A stretch of DNA of 64,000 nucleotides from Oscillospiraceae bacterium (GTDB lineage: Bacteria > Bacillota > Clostridia > Oscillospirales > Ruminococcaceae). Where the stretch lies: positions 1 through 64,000 of the forward strand of contig JAFQMN010000001.1 of assembly GCA_017414435.1 (NCBI GenBank), written 5' to 3'. Below are positions 1 through 6,288 of this stretch, one piece after another. The translations under genes and the position numbers were made by a program. A model generated the notes under the pieces. The model made no database searches. It was not told the DNA's origin and worked only from the letters and a program-made list of their open reading frames with translations. Each line of letters opens with the position of its first letter. Within the stretch, counting starts at the first letter, position 1.

Positions 1-1033
1 CTCTTTTCTCTTCTTTCTCTATCCTTCTTACTACTCTGAGTTGTAACTTCCTTCTCAGTTCTTCCTCTTCTAATACATTCCCTTTCCTCTGGATTATCCC
101 TAGTCTTTCCTCTAACCGTCTTTCTATTCTTTCTCGTTCTTTTTTATTTATCTCTCTTGACTCATTATAAACCTCAAGCTGCCGTTTTATGCTTCGCAAA
201 AGCAACACTAGCGCACTTTTTTTAACTTTAGGCACTATGTTGTTCTTAACATCAAATAAAGAAGTAAGTTGTTTCGTGGGATCTAAGTCCGATTTTATAA
301 CTTTATTTAATTTATAAAATATTTTTTTATCTTTTTTATACTGTGCACTTAATTCCAGCAAAACATCGCTTTTTAAAACTGTATTAGAAAGATTATTTAC
401 AGCTAAATGAAGTGATTTTATATTTTCCTCATTCTTAAAAATACTATTAATATTCGCTGTGTTCGAAATCTGCTCTACCTCTTCTTTAAGCTTCTGGTAA
501 CTTTCTTGCAGAACATTAATATTTTTTACATTTTGATTAACACTTTGAACCGCCTGTTCAAAGTTTAAATTTTCAATTACATTTTCATTATTCACATAAC
601 TATGTGGTGACCCTAAATGCCAATTTGCTATGGCAATATTTTTTGCCGAAATTATATCGCCCCGTGTGATATTTGTGTGAAATACATTATTTTCAATGTA
701 TTTATTTACCAAATAATTTTTTTTTATATTATCAATTGCCTTAAAATTAGCTCGCATATTATAGTTAGTTATATTGCTAGTTACGTTGTTTATTGTGTTA
801 TTATTAGTATAATTTGATTTTTCTTGCTCCTCTGGTTCATAAATATTGTTTTGCAGAATATTTAATGGCAAATATGGCAAATCTTGCTCTTGTATTCTGC
901 GATTCAACCAATTTTGATTATATTTATCGGTTGAAACCATTTCGGCCTGTTTAGCAATGTTAGTATTTTTTGTGTTTAAGTTGATCCTACTCTTAAATTC
1001 ATATTTTTGGGTTAGTTTGTTTTCTTCTGCCAT
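1..1033 (-). CDS. Unrecognised coiled-coil protein of the injection-system operon (partial, 3' end outside window)
   Basis: An uninterrupted minus-strand reading frame begins at an ATG at 1033 and runs off the left edge, giving at least 344 residues. I do not recognise a family. The N-terminal half is rich in Asn, Ile and Tyr with little charge. The C-terminal part seen here becomes strongly helical and dominated by Arg, Glu and Lys, which suggests a long coiled coil. It starts 29 bases after the second tube gene ends, so it is very likely co-transcribed with the tail genes. Position after a tube gene would suit a tape-measure, hub-linker or baseplate role, but that is inference only. The true length and the next genes lie outside the window. 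Confidence 0.7.
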   Translation of the reverse strand, partial: MAEENKLTQKYEFKSRINLNTKNTNIAKQAEMVSTDKYNQNWLNRRIQEQDLPYLPLNILQNNIYEPEEQEKSNYTNNNTINNVTSNITNYNMRANFKAIDNIKKNYLVNKYIENNVFHTNITRGDIISAKNIAIANWHLGSPHSYVNNENVIENLNFEQAVQSVNQNVKNINVLQESYQKLKEEVEQISNTANINSIFKNEENIKSLHLAVNNLSNTVLKSDVLLELSAQYKKDKKIFYKLNKVIKSDLDPTKQLTSLFDVKNNIVPKVKKSALVLLLRSIKRQLEVYNESREINKKERERIERRLEERLGIIQRKGNVLEEEELRRKLQLRVVRRIEKEEKR

Positions 1034-1062
1034 TTAAATTCCCCATTATTTTTATTTTGTCT

Positions 1063-1506
1063 TTAAACTGGAACAACATCCATATTACTATATACTAAAT
1101 CCATACGCGATATTAGTAATTCTGAACTAGATGCATCAAAACCCGAAAGAGACTTCTTTGTAATAAAGCAATCTGTTAACACATACAACTTTTGAGGTAC
1201 TGTTCCGTTTGTTACAAAAACATTCACAGTATCAAAACTATTGCCAACTTGCACAATCTTGTCATAGTCCGATAAATCATTTTTATGCACTGCTTTTTCA
1301 AAAGTTGCCGTTCCTACCTGTGTATTTCCTTTATATACTATGTGAACTCTGTCGTTTAAGCCACCCTCTTGAATAATATCGTATTCCGCTGTGGTTTCTA
1401 GGTTAGAAATTCTCGAAAATGCTATTATATCTGTTCCAAACGAAACGTAAAAATTGTTCGCCTGTATAAACCCTACATAATCCGATGTGTCACTTCTACC
1501 AAACAT
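1063..1506 (-). CDS. Contractile injection system tube protein, second paralogue (T4 gp19-like)
   Basis: The 147-residue product has the size and pattern of the phage T4 gp19-like tail tube family (PF06841): an N-terminal segment with a short FYVSFG strand, a beta-rich core, and a C-terminal strand pair around the LLISRMDLVYSNMD stretch. Contractile injection systems usually carry two or more tube paralogues; the bulk tube protein here is probably the one at 2204-2668, and this copy would sit at the baseplate end of the tube. A clear Shine-Dalgarno (GAGGAGAG) precedes the ATG. It lies just after the DUF6760-like domain, an order common in eCIS loci. Assignment rests on length, fold pattern and context. 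Confidence 0.8.
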   Translation of the reverse strand: MFGRSDTSDYVGFIQANNFYVSFGTDIIAFSRISNLETTAEYDIIQEGGLNDRVHIVYKGNTQVGTATFEKAVHKNDLSDYDKIVQVGNSFDTVNVFVTNGTVPQKLYVLTDCFITKKSLSGFDASSSELLISRMDLVYSNMDVVPV

Positions 1507-1541
1507 AGCCTTCTCTCCTCATAATGCACAATACCTTAAAA

Positions 1542-1739
1542 TTACCTATCAATATCGAATATATTTTTAGGCTTATTGCTAACTGTATCATTAATTCTAG
1601 AAATCTCGTTGCACCAACGTCTTCTGCTAATATGGTCCAGCTCCATAATCTCATTGCAGCTCCAATGGAAATAATACGAAATAAATGCTATCTCTTTATA
1701 GAGCTCTTTTTCTGGGTATACAGCTAGCCCATCTGAGTA
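1542..1739 (-). CDS. DUF6760-like domain in the -1 frame, probably made by programmed frameshift from the upstream chaperone gene
   Basis: Sixty-five codons are open in the -1 frame relative to the preceding gene and end at a TAA at 1542-1544. The encoded peptide contains the pattern KELYKEIAFISYYFHW followed by EIMELDH and RRRW, which matches the small DUF6760-type proteins found beside tube and chaperone genes in eCIS loci. No ATG, GTG or TTG precedes the conserved part in this frame; the first in-frame Met is inside the domain, and the frame is closed upstream by a TGA within the chaperone gene. A canonical slippery heptamer lies exactly where the two frames can be joined (see 1739-1745). 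Translation would therefore yield a 182-residue fusion from 2089 to 1545. An alternative is an unusual start codon. Confidence 0.7.
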   Translation of the reverse strand, partial: YSDGLAVYPEKELYKEIAFISYYFHWSCNEIMELDHISRRRWCNEISRINDTVSNKPKNIFDIDR

Positions 1740-2089
1740 AAATTTATAGGCACATCAAATTTCTTTGAGCAATTGGGGCAAACCGCATGCACTTTCGGTG
1801 TTCCTGCCTCGTTAATTCTTTGATACATATCTTGCAAAAATGCTAAATCCGCTGTAAATAATTTCTCTATAACATTAACGCTAACGTGCTCTAGCGTGCC
1901 TAATTTTGTAATTACTCGTGCCAAAATTAAAATTGTTAAATAAGATGAATTCTGCTGAACACGAGGATCCTTTAATGGAATGATTTCATCCGCTGCTGTG
2001 GCTAGTTTCATTTTGCCTTTGGTATGCAATGTACCATTTTCATCTATATATCCTTTTGGTAAAACAAATTCATATTCTGTTGTAAACAT
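1724..2089 (-). CDS. eCIS tail assembly chaperone-like protein (CxxC motif), frame-0 product
   Basis: The 121-residue protein begins with an EYEFVLPKGYIDENG segment and continues through a DPRVQ...YLTILILARVI helix to a C-terminal CPNCSKKFDV zinc-ribbon half. This matches the small proteins annotated near eCIS tube genes as T4-type baseplate hub assembly chaperones. In tailed phages the equivalent position is held by tail assembly chaperones that are extended by ribosomal frameshifting, and a slippery site is present five codons before the stop. The ATG is preceded by GTAGGAG. The role is assisting assembly, probably not a part of the final particle; this is inferred from family position. Confidence 0.75.
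   Translation of the reverse strand: MFTTEYEFVLPKGYIDENGTLHTKGKMKLATAADEIIPLKDPRVQQNSSYLTILILARVITKLGTLEHVSVNVIEKLFTADLAFLQDMYQRINEAGTPKVHAVCPNCSKKFDVPINFTQMG
1739..1745 (-). promoter_or_regulatory. Predicted -1 ribosomal frameshift site (A AAT TTT)
   Basis: In the frame of the chaperone gene the codons read ATA AAT TTT ACT, so the heptamer A AAT TTT fits X XXY YYZ in the correct phase. After slipping, the ribosome re-reads AAA TTT and continues TAC TCA GAT into the DUF6760-like frame. The frame-0 stop TAG is four codons beyond the heptamer. I see no strong upstream Shine-Dalgarno stimulator or downstream hairpin by eye. Confidence 0.65.
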
Positions 2090-2159
2090 TTCTTACTCCT
2101 ACCTTCCTTAAATAAAACAATAGTTATTCTTATGTTATTGCTAATATAGCAATCTTTCC

Positions 2160-2189
2160 AAAGCGGCCTTTAATATTAAAGGCCGCTTT
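2160..2189 (-). terminator. Perfect palindrome after the tube gene, partial terminator or mRNA stabiliser
   Basis: A 30-base perfect inverted repeat (arms AAAGCGGCCTTTA and its complement) lies between the main tube gene and the chaperone gene. It lacks a long T run on the minus strand, so it may work as an attenuator or as a 3' stabiliser that keeps tube expression above that of downstream genes. Such an arrangement is typical behind abundant structural genes. Confidence 0.55.
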
Positions 2190-2203
2190 GTCAGCCAAAT
2201 AAC

Positions 2204-2668
2204 TCAAGCTGTGCGTGTTAAACCTTCATGGCAAAGTTCAATGCTTTCAAATGCAATCTCACTTGCAGAAGCATTAAAGTCTGTTGCTACATAATGGCAT
2301 GGCCATGCTCTTTCAACCTGCCATGTGGCCAAAACTGTTGAGCCGTCATCATCTAACAAATTGATGGTTAAATTGTGTTTTGTAATATTGTTGCCTGCTG
2401 TTGCGGTTTCTGTAACCCAATTGTAGAATGTAATATCTGCAGTTGTGCCATATTTTAATGTTATGTTTGAATATTTTGCAAGGCCTGGTAATTTGATTGA
2501 AGTATGCAGTGGTGAATTACCATCTCTATATTCAATAACATCATAACTCAGGTCAAAACCTGCAACTTCGGTGAACCCTCCGCCTATACCTTGAGCAGCA
2601 TCTCCTGCCGGGCTATTAATGCCATCTATGGTTACATTAAATTTATACTTTTTAAATGGATATGCCAT
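2204..2668 (-). CDS. Contractile injection system main tube protein (T4 gp19-like)
   Basis: A 154-residue protein starting AYPFKKYKFNVTIDG and containing the GGFTEVAGFDLSYDVIEYRDG segment, which is the classic signature of phage and eCIS tail tube proteins of the gp19 family. The protein should form stacked hexameric rings inside the sheath, giving the channel through which cargo is delivered. It follows directly after the sheath gene in the same transcript, as in Afp, PVC and similar loci. A good ribosome site (AAAGGAG) precedes the ATG. A strong palindrome follows, consistent with high expression relative to later genes. Confidence 0.92.
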   Translation of the reverse strand: MAYPFKKYKFNVTIDGINSPAGDAAQGIGGGFTEVAGFDLSYDVIEYRDGNSPLHTSIKLPGLAKYSNITLKYGTTADITFYNWVTETATAGNNITKHNLTINLLDDDGSTVLATWQVERAWPCHYVATDFNASASEIAFESIELCHEGLTRTA

Positions 2669-2732
2669 AATATATCATTCTCCTTTTATATTTTTTTCAT
2701 AAACTATAAGCAGTGAATTTTTAATCCCCCAA

Positions 2733-4484
2733 CTATTCTTCTGCTGCCTCAGAGCCTCCGCCGTTCCCTTCAAGCAATTGAGTTACCTTAAAGATTACAA
2801 ACTCTGCTGGTTTTGTTGGAGCAATACCAATAGTACAAATTAATCTACCATTAGCAATGTCATCTGGGCTCATCGTGTTTCTGCTAACGTCAACAAAGAA
2901 TGCTTCTGCCGGCGATGTTCCTGCTAATGCTCCGCCTCTCCAAACTGTTGTTAAGAAGTTTGTTATTATACGATCAACCATTGCCCAAAGTGTTTCGTTG
3001 TTTGGTTCAAACACTGCCCATGTGGTATTAGCTTTAATTGATTCTTCTATGTACATAAACAATCTTCTAATGTTAACATATTTAAAGCTTGAATCAGAAG
3101 AACATGTTCTTGCACCCCAAATCTTTATGCCCTGACCTGGGAATGATCTTATTAGGTTAACCCCAGCTGGATTTAAGATGTCTTGCTCACCTTTGTTATA
3201 GAAGCAGCTTAAACCTGTGCAATTTATATTTTCGTTGGCTGGTGCTTTGTGTACCCCTCTTTGAATATCGGAACGAGCATAAACACCTGCAATAGCACCA
3301 GACGGTGGTATATTGGTTTGCTTCCTGTCTAACATATCATAAATTTGTATCCAAGGGTGATATAAAGCTGCATAAGATGAATCTACAATAGAACGATATT
3401 CTAACAGTTCATCTACTTTAACAACATCTTTCGGTGCATCTAAAACAGCCATTCTATTGCCCATATGTTCACAATGAGCAACTAAAGATACCAAAACAGA
3501 TGGATCTGTTACGCCAGGAACAGCCATAATGCTTACTATGTTGTTCTCTAAGAACGATTGAATACCTGTTCTTTCTGAAGGGCCTTTATCTACACCAATA
3601 AATGTTCCTGCATTAACATTTGCCATTGTACCGTCAAAACCGCCTGCAAGTGTCATTGTAACTTTTTCTAAATCTTCATCAAACAATGTTTGCATAATAG
3701 CTTTAACTGCTTCATCTGCCTTGCCTTGAACTGCGTTGCTGAATTTAACATCAATCAAGCTACTTTTAGAAAGTCTTTTTTCAATAAAGTTTGCAGAAGA
3801 AAGATTAATATTAACAAATTCATATTTTTCAATCACAGAATCATAAGTTACTTGAACATTGAATTCACATGTTGAAACGGTTTTTGTTGCAATTAGATTT
3901 TTATCTGCAACTCCTGCATCAAATGGTTTTTCTGTAATAATACTATTGCCTAAAATTTTTGTTATTCTGTTAAACACATTCTTTTTACCATCAGAATAAA
4001 CAATGGTATCACCAACATTAAAGCCTGCAACTGACTTTAAAAGATATTTGTTTTCTTTTGCGTTCTCTTCTAAAATTTGTGTTTTGCTCCTTGAGCTCTT
4101 AGAAAAGGTTACAACAATGTCATTTCCCCATGAACCTGGGTCTTTTGCTGATAATCTTAACTTTTTATTTGCTGTCTCTTTAGATGCAACCTTAGCATCT
4201 GAAGGCACAACTCTCATCACATAACATCTAGACCCACCATTTTGGAAAAATTGTTCCACACTGTATGGAAGATATCTATAAGCACCATAAATATTTTCGC
4301 TTAAATACCCTCCAAATTTCCTTTGATACTCTGCAAAGCTTGTCACTAATTCCGGAGTCCCTTTGACCTTCCCCTTGGCTGCCAAACCCACAAAGCCTGC
4401 TGTGCTTGTGCTTATGCCCTCTATGGTTCTGGAACCACTTTCAACTTCCTCCACATAAACTCCAGGTGATAAATACTCAGCCAT
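2733..4484 (-). CDS. Contractile tail sheath protein
   Basis: The 583-residue product opens with SPGVYVEEVESGSRTI, the standard start of phage and eCIS sheath proteins, and its C-terminal third carries the conserved sheath core: GVYARSDIQRGVHKAPAN, a region ending LIRSFPGQGIKIWGARTC, and the terminal FEPNNETLWAMVDR segment. The middle part (roughly residues 120-290) is variable and probably forms surface domains. The sheath contracts to push the tube through a target membrane. Start choice is the ATG at 4484, whose purine-rich Shine-Dalgarno lies unusually far upstream, separated from the ATG by a perfect 25-base palindrome. Confidence 0.96.
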   Translation of the reverse strand: MAEYLSPGVYVEEVESGSRTIEGISTSTAGFVGLAAKGKVKGTPELVTSFAEYQRKFGGYLSENIYGAYRYLPYSVEQFFQNGGSRCYVMRVVPSDAKVASKETANKKLRLSAKDPGSWGNDIVVTFSKSSRSKTQILEENAKENKYLLKSVAGFNVGDTIVYSDGKKNVFNRITKILGNSIITEKPFDAGVADKNLIATKTVSTCEFNVQVTYDSVIEKYEFVNINLSSANFIEKRLSKSSLIDVKFSNAVQGKADEAVKAIMQTLFDEDLEKVTMTLAGGFDGTMANVNAGTFIGVDKGPSERTGIQSFLENNIVSIMAVPGVTDPSVLVSLVAHCEHMGNRMAVLDAPKDVVKVDELLEYRSIVDSSYAALYHPWIQIYDMLDRKQTNIPPSGAIAGVYARSDIQRGVHKAPANENINCTGLSCFYNKGEQDILNPAGVNLIRSFPGQGIKIWGARTCSSDSSFKYVNIRRLFMYIEESIKANTTWAVFEPNNETLWAMVDRIITNFLTTVWRGGALAGTSPAEAFFVDVSRNTMSPDDIANGRLICTIGIAPTKPAEFVIFKVTQLLEGNGGGSEAAEE

Positions 4485-4492
4485 ACTCGTTC

Positions 4493-4517
4493 GATTTTAA
4501 GAAATATTCTTAAAATC
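4493..4517 (-). promoter_or_regulatory. Hairpin between Shine-Dalgarno and start codon of the sheath gene
   Basis: A perfect 11-base-arm, 3-base-loop palindrome separates the Shine-Dalgarno GGAAGGGGGAA (complement of 4518-4528) from the ATG at 4482-4484. If folded, the hairpin brings the Shine-Dalgarno to about 8 bases from the ATG, the optimal distance. It resembles the arrangement before rplL at 40526-40553. Confidence 0.55.
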
Positions 4518-4542
4518 TTCCCCCTTCCATAAAATGTTTATA

Positions 4543-4932
4543 TTAACCAACCATTACATTAGACTGGCTAGGTGCAATAACCGAGATAGTTCCCGCATAA
4601 GCACACTGAAGCTTACCCTCTACTGTAACTGCTGGTTTACCTCCTATTAAAACTTGTGGTACCATCGGCATCCATGTCCCTATAATGCTAGGCACACACG
4701 GCTGCGGAGTTAAAACCCCCAACGCTGCTGCTGTGGCCGATGCTACCGCCGGATTAGATAATGATGTGCACATGCCAAATGGCATAATATTTACATTTGG
4801 CACATTGTCCTCTATGCATGCAGCCGCTTTTCCATTTATATTTACTCCATTTTTAGGCAACACATTAAGTGACGTTGGCACTGTGCCAAACGAACACATT
4901 AAATTTGCACCCGAAGACAAACATAAACTCAC
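4543..4932 (-). CDS. PAAR-like spike tip protein (DUF4280)
   Basis: The 129-residue protein matches the DUF4280 PAAR-like family closely: the GANLMCSFGTVPTSLNVLP start, a central MPFGMCTSLSNP segment, AAALGVLTPQPCVP, then VLIGGKPAVT and a closing QCAYAGTISV. Members cap the spike of contractile systems and carry conserved cysteines, several of which are present here. The gene starts with GTG at 4932 behind GAGGG. It lies between the carboxypeptidase-regulatory-like gene and the sheath gene. It probably forms the sharp, membrane-piercing tip. Confidence 0.9.
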   Translation of the reverse strand: MSLCLSSGANLMCSFGTVPTSLNVLPKNGVNINGKAAACIEDNVPNVNIMPFGMCTSLSNPAVASATAAALGVLTPQPCVPSIIGTWMPMVPQVLIGGKPAVTVEGKLQCAYAGTISVIAPSQSNVMVG

Positions 4933-4958
4933 AAAAATCCCTCACTATCTATATATAA

Positions 4959-5690
4959 TTATTCAACTACCTGCTGGCTCGACTTTTGTAGTTTTACTTT
5001 ACTAAAAACCAATTTGCCATCTTTAAACATAGATAACACAAAATCTAAACCATCATTTTGGCAATTAACAAAAATATTAAAATCACCCGTTACATTTGCT
5101 TGCCCTATATATGCCTTTAATATCAACTCGTTTTCTTTATGCTTTAACGTCAGAGTTCTATCAATAACATATTCCTCAAATGAGTATTTTTTTAATACAG
5201 AAAATACTTCAAATCTAGGTTTGCTGGTATCTGCAACTGCTAATGTTGCACCAACTATATTCAATTTCATAGGGTTGTTAATTTTTATTGTATTATCTTT
5301 TGCACTCACAAACTTAAGCTGAGCCCTTGGTAAATCCCTAATCGCTCCTACCATGCTCTCTGGATCTACTTTGCCATAAAAATTTGCACAATTTAGCGGT
5401 GTTTCTCTAATATATTTAGGTATTAGTGGCAACTCTAAAATATAATCTAAATTTTGCAGCTCATCCGATTTAACTGATATTTCTTTTTCAATAAAGTCTC
5501 TGCTTATTATTTGTAGTTTAAATTCATTTTTTTCAACGTCTGTAAAAACATAGTGCCCTGTTTCTTTTTTTATAGGTACTGCTTTTATTCCGTCTATCTT
5601 AAACGCAAAATTAGAGCTTTTAATCAATTGATCATTCCAACTGTTCCGCAAAGCTAAAACTAAACTAACATTATGTATTATTGTATTCAA
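4959..5690 (-). CDS. eCIS-associated protein with carboxypeptidase-regulatory-like N-terminal domain
   Basis: The N-terminal 85 residues (LVLALRNSWNDQL, FKIDGIKAVPIKK, GHYVFTDVEKNEFKLQI) follow the beta-sandwich pattern of carboxypeptidase-regulatory-like or transthyretin-like domains that sit next to DUF4255 genes in many eCIS loci. The remainder is beta-rich and unrecognised. I choose the TTG at 5690, because it sits 7 bases after a strong AGAAGG that overlaps the stop of the upstream gene. An in-frame ATG at 5744 would extend the product by 18 residues but lies inside the DUF4255 gene with a weak ribosome site. Function is unknown; a cap- or baseplate-associated role fits the context. Confidence 0.75.
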   Translation of the reverse strand: MNTIIHNVSLVLALRNSWNDQLIKSSNFAFKIDGIKAVPIKKETGHYVFTDVEKNEFKLQIISRDFIEKEISVKSDELQNLDYILELPLIPKYIRETPLNCANFYGKVDPESMVGAIRDLPRAQLKFVSAKDNTIKINNPMKLNIVGATLAVADTSKPRFEVFSVLKKYSFEEYVIDRTLTLKHKENELILKAYIGQANVTGDFNIFVNCQNDGLDFVLSMFKDGKLVFSKVKLQKSSQQVVE

Positions 5691-5694
5691 ACCG

Positions 5695-6273
5695 TTACCT
5701 TCTTTCGCCCAAATGGTAAATTCCACGCATAACGTTTGGAGCATCGATTGTTCTTTCGGAAGAAACTAAAACAGGTGATATATTGTAATATAAAGCCAAT
5801 TGCATCGGCTTATTCAATGCCGACCATATTTTAGTTTTTTCGTCAAATGTCAATCTAGATTCTGCAACTTTTGCATTTTCTTCTACCGTTTCTAGATTGT
5901 TCTGTAGCTGTGCAGGATCGATTTCTCTTATATCATAAAAAACCTGTGCTGCCCTTGTTAAAATCTTTTGAGCATCTAATGATTTCACACTTATTTGAGC
6001 TGATGCATTTACATATATCATATAATAAATAGTAAAACTATGCGGTGGTAGCCTAAGCTTATTATTTTCTAACGGAATTTTGCCAAGATCCGTATGCTCT
6101 AAATTTTCTTTTATATCATAGAGAAAAATTCCTAGAGTGTAATCTGCATTTTCATCAGCAGGAGAAACAAATTCAATTGACTGCGGATTAAGAAGTGGCT
6201 CAGGACAAATTTTACTTCTTAGCTTTTTTAATATAAAGTTGCCAATATCCGAAACAATGGTATAGCTCGCCAA
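5695..6273 (-). CDS. DUF4255 / Pvc16-type tail terminator protein
   Basis: The 192-residue protein shows the DUF4255 pattern: an N-terminal helix (IVSDIGNFILKKLRSKI), then YTLGIFLYDIKEN, LPPHSFTIYYMIYV, a long helix with QKILTRAAQVFYDI, and a C-terminal strand region (LALYYNISPVLV). Proteins of this family (Afp16 and Pvc16) cap the end of the tube and sheath and fix particle length. The gene starts with TTG behind a strong AAAGGAGG. It ends directly before the carboxypeptidase-regulatory-like gene. Confidence 0.88.
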   Translation of the reverse strand: MASYTIVSDIGNFILKKLRSKICPEPLLNPQSIEFVSPADENADYTLGIFLYDIKENLEHTDLGKIPLENNKLRLPPHSFTIYYMIYVNASAQISVKSLDAQKILTRAAQVFYDIREIDPAQLQNNLETVEENAKVAESRLTFDEKTKIWSALNKPMQLALYYNISPVLVSSERTIDAPNVMRGIYHLGERR

Positions 6274-6288
6274 ATTTTTTGCCTCCTT

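Noticed and set aside
1524-1727. Plus-strand frame of 67 codons
   Set aside because: It is antisense to the DUF6760-like -1 frame, which has clear conserved motifs.
2160-2189. Palindrome considered as a protein operator
   Set aside because: Its place after the abundant tube gene and its stability fit an mRNA end or attenuator better.
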